From assembly GCF_900475595.1 (NCBI RefSeq), contig NZ_LS483397.1, positions 95,001 to 159,000 of the forward strand: DNA of 64,000 nt, read 5' to 3'. The notes beneath the pieces were generated by a model that did not search any database, was not told where the DNA came from, and was given only the letters and a program-made list of their open reading frames with translations. This document shows, one piece after another, positions 1 to 6,929 of this stretch (positions are counted from its first letter, which is position 1; every line of letters starts with the position of its first letter). The DNA is from Streptococcus uberis (GTDB taxonomy: Bacteria > Bacillota > Bacilli > Lactobacillales > Streptococcaceae). The translations under genes and the position numbers were made by a program.

Positions 1-11
1 TTTCCATCCTA

Positions 12-82
12 ACGGGCATAGTTTAAAGGTAGAACTAAGGTCTCCAAAACCTTCAGTGTGGGTTCAATTCCTACTGCCCGTG
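12..82 (+). tRNA. tRNA-Trp (anticodon CCA)
   Basis: The 7-bp acceptor stem pairs ACGGGCA (12-18) with TGCCCGT (75-81). The anticodon loop CTCCAAA gives CCA, and the T-loop GGTTCAATTCC is standard. It is the first tRNA of a tight four-gene array, probably the tail of a longer array, possibly behind an rRNA operon, left of the window. Confidence 0.93.
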
Positions 83-92
83 TTTGGAATAT

Positions 93-167
93 GGCGGGTG
101 TGGTGAAGTGGTTAACACATCAGATTGTGGCTCTGACATTCGTGGGTTCGATTCCCATCACTCGCCT
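93..167 (+). tRNA. tRNA-His (anticodon GTG)
   Basis: The acceptor stem is GGCGGGT (93-99) with ACTCGCC (160-166). The anticodon loop carries GTG and the T-arm GTGGGTTCGATTCCCAT is intact. It lies 10 bp after tRNA-Trp and is presumably cotranscribed. Confidence 0.93.
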
Positions 168-174
168 ATTTTAT

Positions 175-246
175 TGGGGTATAGCCAAGCGGTAAGGCAA
201 GGGACTTTGACTCCCTCATGCGTTGGTTCGAATCCAGCTACCCCAG
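175..246 (+). tRNA. tRNA-Gln (anticodon TTG)
   Basis: The acceptor stem is TGGGGTA with TACCCCA. The anticodon loop ACTTTGACT gives TTG, and the T-arm GTTGGTTCGAATCCAGC is intact. It is the third gene of the array. Confidence 0.92.
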
Positions 247-268
247 TTTTTAAATGAAAATTTGAAAT

Positions 269-352
269 GCCGGCGTGGCGGAATTGGCAGACGCGCTGGA
301 CTCAAAATCCAGTGTCCTCACGGACGTGCCGGTTCGACCCCGGCCGCCGGTA
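269..352 (+). tRNA. tRNA-Leu (anticodon CAA)
   Basis: This is a class II tRNA with a long variable arm. The acceptor stem GCCGGCG (269-275) pairs with CGCCGGT (345-351), and the anticodon loop CTCAAAA reads CAA. The 3' half, from the anticodon loop to beyond the end, occurs again at 1998-2055, so this gene looks like a former integration target. The gene itself is complete. Confidence 0.93.
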
Positions 353-360
353 TACTTGAA

Positions 361-388
361 AAGACAAGGTTCTAGACCTTGTCTTTTT
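361..388 (+). terminator. Rho-independent terminator of the tRNA array
   Basis: AAGACAAGGT and ACCTTGTCTT form a stem followed by a T-run. A diverged copy of the same terminator follows the partial tRNA-Leu repeat at 2060-2086. Confidence 0.85.
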
Positions 389-429
389 TGTTTTAATTTT
401 TTTATTTTGTTTTAGTGTTACTAAAAATT

Positions 430-830
430 TCAGGTTATTCCTATCCACTATTTAGTAGATTTTTTCGATTCTATCAGAAATTACTTTGGCAGAATACTTG
501 AGAAATAGAAAACTTACACTAGCTGTAGATGATCTGTTGAATACTGATCAAAAAGTAATTGATATTGCTTTGAAATATAATTATGATTCAGCTGATGCTC
601 TTAGTTTTGCTTTCAAAAAGTTTCATGGGAATTCAGCCTCAGAAGTTCGAGAAGGGAAAAACTATAGGTTATTTCCTAAAATGAAATTAGCTTTAAAAGT
701 AATAGGAAGAAGTCAAATGAATATTAAAATCGAAACAAAGCCATCATTCAAAGTAGCTGGCGTATTAAAAGAAAACATTGATTCTAATCAATGTCCGAGT
801 ACATGTTTTTTTTATTTCAATACATGCTAA
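430..830 (+). pseudogene. AraC-family regulator remnant (HTH plus start of GyrI-like domain)
   Basis: The readable part from TTG 486 encodes an AraC-type second helix (AEYLRNRKLTLA), a linker typical of AraC/GyrI-like fusion regulators, and the first residues of the effector domain (IKIETKPSFKVAGV). Upstream, another frame reads SGYSYPLFSRFF (from 430), which is the usual preceding HTH segment. The two pieces are joined by a frame shift near a T-run at about 462-470. Both ends of the family are missing: there is no first helix upstream and the effector domain breaks off near CFFYFNTC. I read this as a frameshifted, doubly truncated pseudogene inside the remnant island beside tRNA-Leu. Its former target cannot be told. 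Confidence 0.7.
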
Positions 831-863
831 TTTTGTTTCTAACGCACAAGCTTTTTTGAACAT

Positions 864-914
864 AAAAAAACACTCCTGATTCTATTTTACTAGAATTCAT
901 CAGGAGTGTTTTTC
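864..914. terminator. Bidirectional terminator
   Basis: AAACACTCCTGAT and ATCAGGAGTGTTT form a 13-bp stem with A-runs on the left and T-runs on the right, so it can stop transcription from both sides. On the minus strand it ends the PepSY lipoprotein transcript. Confidence 0.85.
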
Positions 915-1001
915 TTGAGTTTAACTTTTGTGGTGCAGGTCAAATTTCCTCAGAGTATTTTTAATTGCCTTATTTTTAGAGTTGTTTTTTTATAACTTAT
1001 C

Positions 1002-1523
1002 TTAGTTTTCAGATGATTTTTCCATAATTTCACCAGATTTGGCATTTACAGTGTATTCATACTCTTTATTGTTAGCTGTAAAAGTTACTTCATAAGTGCT
1101 AGTTGTTCCATCCATATCTTTTTCAATAGACATCATAGATGTATCTTCTTCTTTAACATTAGCATCTTTTAAAACAATACTCTTAGCTTTATCTTGAGAG
1201 ATAGCGTCCTTAGTTAAATCTTTAGCTCCGGACAATCCTTTGCTATCAGTTGATTTTTCTAAAATTTTACCAGTTTCAGCATTTACAGTATAATCATACT
1301 CTTTTTTGTCTGTATCAAAATCAATTTCATAAGTAGCTTTACCATCTTCTTTGTCAGACTTAATTTGGAAATTAGATACTTCTTTTTTAGTTAGCTTAGC
1401 ATCTTTTAAAACGATATCAGTAGCTTTATCTTCAGAAATACTTTTACCTGTATTGCTCTCAGAGCAAGCTGTTAACATTAGAGCTGATAACAATACTAGG
1501 GTAGATGTAAATGTTTTTTTCAT
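1002..1523 (-). CDS. PepSY-domain lipoprotein
   Basis: The 173-residue protein has a lipoprotein signal with lipobox LTAC, so Cys20 would be acylated and the protein anchored outside the membrane. Two PepSY-like repeats follow (about 25-92 and 105-172). Each has an ISxDKA start, a helix containing IVLKDA, and the hallmark strand EYxYTVNAxxGxIxEKS. PepSY domains are thought to modulate extracellular peptidases or bind metal or peptide, but no partner is encoded nearby. The start has a good Shine-Dalgarno (AAAGGTGAT on the minus strand). It lies within the 1.7-kb stretch bounded by the two tRNA-Leu 3' copies, so it may be island cargo. The family is clear and the role unknown. Confidence 0.85.
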   Translation of the reverse strand: MKKTFTSTLVLLSALMLTACSESNTGKSISEDKATDIVLKDAKLTKKEVSNFQIKSDKEDGKATYEIDFDTDKKEYDYTVNAETGKILEKSTDSKGLSGAKDLTKDAISQDKAKSIVLKDANVKEEDTSMMSIEKDMDGTTSTYEVTFTANNKEYEYTVNAKSGEIMEKSSEN

Positions 1524-1555
1524 ATAATCACCTTTTCTATATTTAATTTAAATAT

Positions 1556-1584
1556 ATTATACCAAGTGACCACTTATCTGTAAA
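1556..1584 (-). promoter_or_regulatory. Promoter of the PepSY lipoprotein gene with palindrome
   Basis: Read on the minus strand: -35 TTTACA (1579-1584), a 17-bp spacer and an extended -10 TGGTATAAT (-10 at 1556-1561). The spacer contains the inverted repeat AAGTGACCACTT (1564-1575), a possible operator. Confidence 0.65.
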
Positions 1585-1997
1585 GTGATATGGTCTTTTT
1601 AAGACGGTTGATATAGCTATAAATTATGTTGAAAAATTGTAAAAACATTCACTAAGTATTATATATAAATGTTTAATATGCTGATTTATTGTATTCCTAC
1701 ATTTTCCTCCAAAAATCAAGTCGTTCACTAATAATATTGCTTTGACTGATAATACAAGTAAACGTATAAGAACAAAGTAGTGCTTCGTTACCTGTTAAAT
1801 TATAACTGCTTTATTTTTGTTAACATTAGTATTTAAAGAAAACCATTAAAGTTGGGATAGTTTTTCTATTATTAGTATATGTAAATAGGTAACCAAAAAG
1901 TTACTAAAATCTCAAAATAACTTAGTTTTTAAGTTGATTTCCAAAACTCAAACCTTGTTAAATCATGGTTTGGTGTCTTTAAAAAGAGCTCGGTAGC
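1585..1997. other. AT-rich non-coding stretch
   Basis: No convincing reading frame, RNA gene or terminator was seen here. The segment lies inside the region bounded by the two tRNA-Leu copies and is probably decayed island DNA. Confidence 0.5.
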
Positions 1998-2055
1998 ACT
2001 CAAAATCCAGTGTCCTCACGGACGTGCCGGTTCGACCCCGGCCGCCGGTATACTT
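1998..2055 (+). repeat. Partial duplicate of tRNA-Leu 3' half (attachment-site scar)
   Basis: 58 bp match positions 300-357 exactly, running from the tRNA-Leu anticodon loop through its 3' end and the bases that follow. Neither the 5' half nor a D-arm is present, so it is not a tRNA gene. A 3' tRNA duplicate is the classic trace of integrase-mediated insertion of an island. No integrase remains between the copies. Confidence 0.8.
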
Positions 2056-2059
2056 ATAA

Positions 2060-2086
2060 AGACAAGGTTTAGAAACCTTGTCTTTT
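2060..2086 (+). terminator. Terminator copy after the tRNA-Leu fragment
   Basis: AAGACAAGGTTT and AAACCTTGTCTT form a stem followed by TTTTC. It is a diverged copy of the terminator at 361-388, which supports duplication of the whole 3' end of the tRNA array. Confidence 0.75.
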
Positions 2087-2146
2087 TCTTTTATGGCTCT
2101 AGTTAACTTTGTTCTTAACAAGTCCTTGTCTTTTTGATATACTTAA

Positions 2147-2160
2147 GAAAAGCGCTTACA
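2147..2160 (+). promoter_or_regulatory. cre-like site (CcpA) candidate
   Basis: GAAAAGCGCTTACA matches the catabolite-responsive element core (TGWAARCGYTWWCA) at 12 of 14 positions, missing only the leading TG. It sits just upstream of the ribosome site of the next gene, where CcpA binding would repress. Confidence 0.4.
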
Positions 2161-2172
2161 GGAGAATTTATA

Positions 2173-2622
2173 ATGGAATTAAATGAGATTATGCAAATTA
2201 TTGAAGATATGAAAGTTGGTGTTTTTGCAACTATTGATAAGAATGGTAATCCTCATGCCCGTCATGCTCATATTACGGCTGCGACAGAGGAAGGTATTTT
2301 CTTTATGACCAGTCCCAAAACTCATTTTTATGAACAATTAACAAATAATCAGCGTATTGCGCTAACGGCAATGGTTGAAGATGGATATTTATCTCAAGTG
2401 ATACGGATTGAAGGCTTAGCTCGTCCCGTTGAAAATGATTACCTTAAAAAAGTTTTTGCCAATAACCCTTACTATGATTACATCTATAAAGATGAATCAA
2501 GTGATAGTATGCAAGTCTTCCAAATCTACGATGGAGATGGCTTTTACCATAGTTTAACCCAAGGACATAAGTATGTCTACTCAGTAGGTAGACAGGGAGA
2601 ATCGTACGTTAGAGCAATTTAA
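2173..2622 (+). CDS. Pyridoxamine 5'-phosphate oxidase-like flavin split-barrel protein
   Basis: The 149-residue protein has the fold pattern of the PNPOx-like FMN-binding split barrel. An N-terminal helix is followed by VGVFATIDKNGNPHARHAH (about 15-33), then GIFFMTSPKTHFYEQL, and a second strand pair ending IRIEGLARPV. These proteins are small flavin or F420-type reductases or heme-binding proteins of usually unknown substrate. I start at ATG 2173, which has GGAGA at 2161-2165 with 7 bp spacing. A longer in-frame extension to 2134 has no ribosome site. The gene stands alone between a cre-like site and its own terminator, so carbon-source control is possible. The specific reaction is unknown. 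Confidence 0.8.
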   Translation: MELNEIMQIIEDMKVGVFATIDKNGNPHARHAHITAATEEGIFFMTSPKTHFYEQLTNNQRIALTAMVEDGYLSQVIRIEGLARPVENDYLKKVFANNPYYDYIYKDESSDSMQVFQIYDGDGFYHSLTQGHKYVYSVGRQGESYVRAI

Positions 2623-2647
2623 TAGACTGTTTTATAAATATTTTTTT

Positions 2648-2673
2648 AGCAGGCCATTTAGGCTTGCTTTTTA
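2648..2673 (+). terminator. Terminator after the split-barrel gene
   Basis: AGCAGGCC and GGCTTGCT form an 8-bp stem (one G-T pair) followed by a T-run. Confidence 0.75.
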
Positions 2674-2956
2674 TATTGAGATTATTTGCCATGAATTTGC
2701 TTACCTAGAGAGTTACTTAGGCTTTGATGGACAAGGTAAACTTGACAAGAATATCTGTATGAATTGAAAATGCTCAGTTGAGTTTGTAAACCTATTTTTT
2801 ACAATACACGTTCTTGTGATTTTTATAGAATTCTAGCTTAAAACAAATAGAAAACAAGCCTTATCCCTAGTTGAATATAATATCTAACCCCTTTGCTTTC
2901 CCATTTAGTTAGGAATATACTTCATTTTATATTAATATATAAGAAGGTATAGGAGA
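2674..2956. other. Non-coding stretch with a short coding relic
   Basis: Positions 2678-2767 read as about 29 codons of protein-like sequence (EIICHEFAYLESYLGF, then a stop) with no start or ribosome site, so this may be a gene relic. The remainder is AT-rich with nothing recognisable. Confidence 0.35.
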
Positions 2957-3187
2957 ATGAAAAATATATTAGAACTCTTTTTTGGACTTGTTGACTTAGC
3001 TTTTCTATCCGCCTTTGTTTACTTCTCATTCAAGGGAAATATTGATACGGTTAAGGCTGTCGGGGCTTTATATGTTGTTAGTTTCCATGATGTTGATTAT
3101 CAGATTGACTTGACAGAAAAAAAGAAGCGAGTTGGTAAGGTTAGAATTGTCTCTAAAACAAGTAATGACAACTCCTATAATGTGTAA
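2957..3187 (+). CDS. Small hypothetical protein, doubtful
   Basis: The 76-residue frame opens with a hydrophobic segment (about residues 5-25, ELFFGLVDLAFLSAFVYFSF) that could be one membrane helix, followed by a charged tail rich in Lys and Asp. AGAAGG at 2942-2947 lies 9 bp before the ATG and could serve as ribosome site. I do not recognise a family. The surrounding 2.6-3.4 kb is full of relics, so it may be the start of a broken gene rather than a working one. Confidence 0.35.
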   Translation: MKNILELFFGLVDLAFLSAFVYFSFKGNIDTVKAVGALYVVSFHDVDYQIDLTEKKKRVGKVRIVSKTSNDNSYNV

Positions 3188-3294
3188 TCTAAGATGAACG
3201 ACAAGATATTAAGAGAATTTTTGATGCAAGAGTATGGCTTCAACAAACATCAAGTGGTTGTAGCTATTGGATAAAAAGTGAAGAGATACTTCCT

Positions 3295-3338
3295 AAAAGG
3301 GTTGAGCTGTAGAGAATCAGTTAGCCCTTTTATTTTTT
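3295..3338 (+). terminator. Terminator-like hairpin
   Basis: AAAAGGGTT and AGCCCTTTT can pair (one G-T) around a 20-nt loop, followed by TATTTTTTAG. It would isolate the small ORF region from the dehydrogenase gene. Confidence 0.5.
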
Positions 3339-3357
3339 AGAAAAAGACAGGTTTTAC

Positions 3358-3388
3358 TTGACTTAGAGCCCACTACAAGGTGTATACT
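3358..3388 (+). promoter_or_regulatory. Promoter with 19-bp spacer, MerR/NmlR-like operator
   Basis: -35 TTGACT (3358-3363) and -10 TATACT (3383-3388) are separated by 19 bp, the overlong spacing that MerR-family activators correct. The spacer carries CTTAGAG (3362-3368) and an imperfect inverse CTACAAG (3373-3379), resembling NmlR/AdhR-type sites known upstream of alcohol dehydrogenase genes. No merR-type gene is in the window. Confidence 0.55.
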
Positions 3389-3447
3389 TAATTTAAGTTA
3401 TCAGAATAATTAAAAAATATAACTAGTAAAGTATAAGGAGAAATTAT

Positions 3448-4494
3448 ATGAAAGCAACAATTTTCCAAGAAGCAGGCCTAGTTCATGTTGAAGAAATTGC
3501 CAAACCTGTCATCCAAGAAAATGATGATGTGATTATCAAAGTTGTCAGAGCTTGTGTTTGCGGTTCTGATTTGTGGGCATACTCACACGGGGACAAAAAA
3601 GCAGCACATTCCATCAATGATGGCCATGAAGCCTTAGGTATTGTCGAAGAAGTCGGTTCGGAAATCACAACAGTTCAACCAGGTGATTTTGTTATTGTTC
3701 CTTTTACCCATGGTTGTGGGGAATGCGATGCCTGTCGAGCTGGCTTTGATGGCACATGTGATAACCATCCTGGTTACAGTAATTGGTCTAATGGTTTCCA
3801 ATCAGAATATATTCGTTTTCATTATGGTAATTGGGCTTTGGTAAAAGTACCTGGTCAGCCTACAGATTATTCTGAAGATATGATTAAATCCTTATTAACC
3901 CTTGCCGATGTTATGCCGACAGGATATCACGCTGCTCGGTGTGCTCAAGTATCAGCTGGTGATAAGGTTGTTGTGATTGGAGATGGTGCAGTTGGACAAT
4001 GTGCTGTCATTGCTGCCAAGATGATGGGTGCTTCTCAAATTATTTTAATGAGTCGCCATAAAGACCGTCAAGAAATGGCCCTTGCATCAGGTGCGACGGC
4101 CGTGGTTGCTGAACGTGGCGAGGAAGGGATTGCTAAAGTAAGGGAAATTCTCGGCGGTGGTGCGGATGCTGCCTTAGAATGTGTTGGTACGGAAGCAGCC
4201 ATGGATCAGGCTTTAGGTGTCCTTCATAATGGTGGTCGAGTTGGTTTTGTCGGCGTTCCACATTATAATAATAGAGCTTTAGGGTCAACCTTTGCGCAAA
4301 ACATTTCAGTTGCAGGAGGATCTGCGTCTGTCACAACATATGATAAAAATGTGCTTTTAAAAGCAGTTCTCGACGGGGATATTAATCCAGGACGTGTCTT
4401 CACCCAGACATATGCTTTGTCGGATGTCAATCAAGCTTACAAAGATATGCAAGAACGTAAAACGATAAAATCAATGCTGATTATTGCTGAATAA
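3448..4494 (+). CDS. Zinc-dependent alcohol dehydrogenase (MDR family)
   Basis: The 348-residue protein is a medium-chain dehydrogenase/reductase. The catalytic zinc ligands are Cys38 (CVCGSD) and the His60-Glu61 pair (GHE). The structural zinc site is complete, with Cys90, Cys93, Cys96 and Cys104. The NAD(P)-binding Rossmann motif GDGAVGQ follows at about 177-183. The family interconverts alcohols and aldehydes or ketones in the cytosol. Some members detoxify formaldehyde, methylglyoxal or S-nitrosoglutathione, and the MerR/NmlR-like promoter would fit such a stress role (inference). The gene is monocistronic: its own promoter lies upstream and a strong terminator downstream. The ribosome site is AAGGAG. 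The substrate cannot be told from sequence. Confidence 0.88.
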   Translation: MKATIFQEAGLVHVEEIAKPVIQENDDVIIKVVRACVCGSDLWAYSHGDKKAAHSINDGHEALGIVEEVGSEITTVQPGDFVIVPFTHGCGECDACRAGFDGTCDNHPGYSNWSNGFQSEYIRFHYGNWALVKVPGQPTDYSEDMIKSLLTLADVMPTGYHAARCAQVSAGDKVVVIGDGAVGQCAVIAAKMMGASQIILMSRHKDRQEMALASGATAVVAERGEEGIAKVREILGGGADAALECVGTEAAMDQALGVLHNGGRVGFVGVPHYNNRALGSTFAQNISVAGGSASVTTYDKNVLLKAVLDGDINPGRVFTQTYALSDVNQAYKDMQERKTIKSMLIIAE

Positions 4495-4542
4495 GCAATC
4501 GTCTAAGAAGTTTTATTGGGAATAGCTATTTAAAATAATAAG

Positions 4543-4580
4543 AAAAAGGCATTCTATTTTCAAAGAATGCCTTTTATTTT
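4543..4580 (+). terminator. Terminator after the alcohol dehydrogenase gene
   Basis: AAAAAGGCATTCT and AGAATGCCTTTT form a long stem followed by ATTTT. Confidence 0.88.
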
Positions 4581-4638
4581 GAACGATTTGAAAAAAATCA
4601 AAAATGACTCAAAAATGAAATTTTTCTAAATCATTTGT

Positions 4639-4667
4639 TTTATTCTTGAAACAAATTGGAGTATAAT
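4639..4667 (+). promoter_or_regulatory. Promoter of the menA-ndh-cyd cluster
   Basis: A consensus -10 TATAAT (4662-4667) lies 38 bp before the menA start, with a weak -35 TTTATT (4639-4644) at 17 bp. No other good promoter is seen before cydA, so one long transcript through cydC is plausible. Confidence 0.55.
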
Positions 4668-4704
4668 ATAAGGGTTAAAGAATAAACGATTAGAAGGAAC
4701 TTTC

Positions 4705-5604
4705 ATGACTATTCCTGTTTTTTTAGAACTTGTTGAAATGAAAGCTAAAACTGCTAGTGTCTTGCCTTTTCTTATTGGCCTATGCTTTAGCTATTATTAC
4801 TATGATTCGGTACATCCTTTGATTGTCTTCATTTTCTTTGTTGCCATGTTTTTCTTCAATATGTTTGTGGATATGTGGGACAATTACAATGATTACAAGA
4901 ATGCCGTGAATTTAGATTATCAAGCGCAAACAAATATTATTGGTCGCGAACACCTATCTATTGCTTTGATTGAAAAGTTAATGTTTGTATTTGTAGCGAT
5001 TTCAGCCTTTCTGGGAATCATTTTGACCCTTTGGGTGGGATGGCCAGTTCTTTTTATGGGGCTTTTTTGTTTTGCAGTTGGTATTCTTTATTCATATGGT
5101 CCCAGACCGTTGTCGAGTTTACCACTTGGAGAATTTTTCTCTGGATTTACGATGGGGTTTATGATCAGTTTAATCTGTGTCTATTTAAATACCTACCAAC
5201 GTTTTTCTTGGGATTTGGAAACACTTGGAAATATTTTTCTGATTTCTCTTCCCAATACCCTATGGATTGCTAACTTAATGTTAGCTAACAATCTGTGTGA
5301 TAAAGAGGAGGATGAAAGCAATCATCGCTATACTCTGGTGCATTATACCGGGGTAAAAGGTGGATTGCTCTTGTTTAGTCTTTCCAATGGTGTTGCGATG
5401 ATAGCTATTGTATTAGAATTTCTTTTTGGACTTGCTCCTATTACAGTTTTATTCTGTTTGCTTTTGATTCCCTTTATTGTCAAGCAAACCAAACTATTAT
5501 GGGAAAAACAAGTTAAAAGAGAAACTTTCATCTGTGCAGTACGTATTTTGGCTTTAGGTTCAATAACGCAAGTAGTGAGCTATTTGATTGGTATCATTTT
5601 TTAA
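4705..5604 (+). CDS. menA: 1,4-dihydroxy-2-naphthoate polyprenyltransferase (MenA, UbiA family)
   Basis: MenA joins a polyprenyl tail to dihydroxynaphthoate, giving demethylmenaquinone in the membrane. The 299-residue protein is largely membrane helices and holds both UbiA aspartate motifs: NMFVDMWDNYNDY (about 52-64) and NLCDKEEDESNH (about 195-207), which bind the magnesium-prenyl diphosphate. It opens a respiratory cluster. The convergent polyprenyl synthase at 12864-13844 would supply the tail. No other menaquinone genes (menB-F) are in the window, so the ring precursor is either made elsewhere or taken up, as reported for S. agalactiae, which needs added quinone and heme to respire. Confidence 0.9.
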   Translation: MTIPVFLELVEMKAKTASVLPFLIGLCFSYYYYDSVHPLIVFIFFVAMFFFNMFVDMWDNYNDYKNAVNLDYQAQTNIIGREHLSIALIEKLMFVFVAISAFLGIILTLWVGWPVLFMGLFCFAVGILYSYGPRPLSSLPLGEFFSGFTMGFMISLICVYLNTYQRFSWDLETLGNIFLISLPNTLWIANLMLANNLCDKEEDESNHRYTLVHYTGVKGGLLLFSLSNGVAMIAIVLEFLFGLAPITVLFCLLLIPFIVKQTKLLWEKQVKRETFICAVRILALGSITQVVSYLIGIIF

Positions 5605-5636
5605 GAGATAATATTATTAAAGGAGAAATAGATATT

Positions 5637-6848
5637 ATGCAAGAAGTATTAGTATTAGGAGCAGGTTATGCTGGTCTTAAAACGGTTCGTCAGCTTCAAA
5701 AACAATCTGGTGATTTTCATATTACTTTAGTAGATCGTAATGAATACCATTACGAAGCTACAGAATTACACGAAGTGGCTTCAGGTTCTCAACCAAAAGA
5801 AAAAATTTCTTTTTCTATTAAAGATGTGATTAATCCTAAAAAAGTAACCTTTATTCAAGATGATGTGGTTAAAGTAAATCCAGAAAGTAATACCGTTGAA
5901 TTAAAAGCTAACGGCACTCTTCACTATGATTATGTGGTAGTGGCACTTGGTTTTTGTTCAGAAACTTTCGGAATCAGCGGAGCTAAGGAAAATGCTCTTG
6001 AAATGGTAGATATTAAATCTGCTGAGAATATTCACCGTCATATTCTTAAAATGATGGAAAAATATCGTGAAACAAAAGATAAAAACTACTTACGTTTATT
6101 GATCTGTGGTGCTGGTTTTACCGGAATCGAATTGGCGGGAGCCTTAGTAGACGAAAGAAAACGTTATGCAGAAATTGCAGGTGTCAGTGAAAATCAAATT
6201 GAAATCATCTGTGTGGAAGCAGCAACTCGTATTTTGCCAATGTTTGATGATGAAATGGCTCAATATGGGGTTGATTTGATTAAAAAACTTGGCGTTCAAT
6301 TGATGCTAGGTTCTATGATCAAAGAAATTAAACCAGGTGAAGTGGTTTATGTGACTAGTCCTGATGAAGATGCAGAACGTCATTCAATTGTTGCAGAAAC
6401 AATCATTTGGACAACTGGTGTAAGTGGTAGCCCAGTTATGGCAGAATCTGGATTTGCAGAACGTCGTGGCCGTGTTATTGTTAACAATGATTTACGTGAT
6501 CCTAAATATGATAATGTCTATATCTTAGGTGATGTTTCAGCTCTTATGGATCCAGAGTCAAATCGTCCATATCCAACTACTGCACAAATTGCAACTCGTA
6601 TGGGGGCACATGCTGCTAAAAATCTTCTTCTTCAATTAAAAGGTGAAGCGCCAGTAGACTTTAGTTACAAGTCATTAGGAACGGTAGCCTCTGTTGGGAA
6701 TACCCATGCCTTTGGTCTTGTTGGAAGTTCTAAAATAAAAGGGTATCCAGCATCTGTGGCAAAAAAAGGGATTATGAATAAATCATTGATTGAAATGGGT
6801 GGTTTAAAAGAGTTATTGGCTAAAGGTCGTTTTGACCTCTATCATTAA
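5637..6848 (+). CDS. ndh: Type II NADH dehydrogenase (NDH-2)
   Basis: This single-subunit flavoprotein of 403 residues oxidises NADH and reduces membrane quinone without pumping protons. It has two dinucleotide-binding folds, GAGYAGLKT near residue 8 for FAD and CGAGFTGIELAG near residue 160 for NADH. The FAD-closing motif NVYILGDVSA (about 296-305) and the quinone-side sequence YPTTAQIATRMG follow. It lies 32 bp after menA with ribosome site AAGGAGA, so it is cotranscribed. It provides the electron input for the cytochrome bd oxidase encoded next. Confidence 0.92.
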   Translation: MQEVLVLGAGYAGLKTVRQLQKQSGDFHITLVDRNEYHYEATELHEVASGSQPKEKISFSIKDVINPKKVTFIQDDVVKVNPESNTVELKANGTLHYDYVVVALGFCSETFGISGAKENALEMVDIKSAENIHRHILKMMEKYRETKDKNYLRLLICGAGFTGIELAGALVDERKRYAEIAGVSENQIEIICVEAATRILPMFDDEMAQYGVDLIKKLGVQLMLGSMIKEIKPGEVVYVTSPDEDAERHSIVAETIIWTTGVSGSPVMAESGFAERRGRVIVNNDLRDPKYDNVYILGDVSALMDPESNRPYPTTAQIATRMGAHAAKNLLLQLKGEAPVDFSYKSLGTVASVGNTHAFGLVGSSKIKGYPASVAKKGIMNKSLIEMGGLKELLAKGRFDLYH

Positions 6849-6929
6849 AATACTTTTACTGCTAATCAGCTTTCCTGTTTGGAAGGATTTGCCTTCTAGA
6901 CAATCTCAATCAAACTGGAGGTAATTTTA

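Noticed and set aside
1998-2055. Second tRNA-Leu gene
   Set aside because: Acceptor 5' strand, D-arm and half of the anticodon arm are missing, so it cannot fold as a tRNA.
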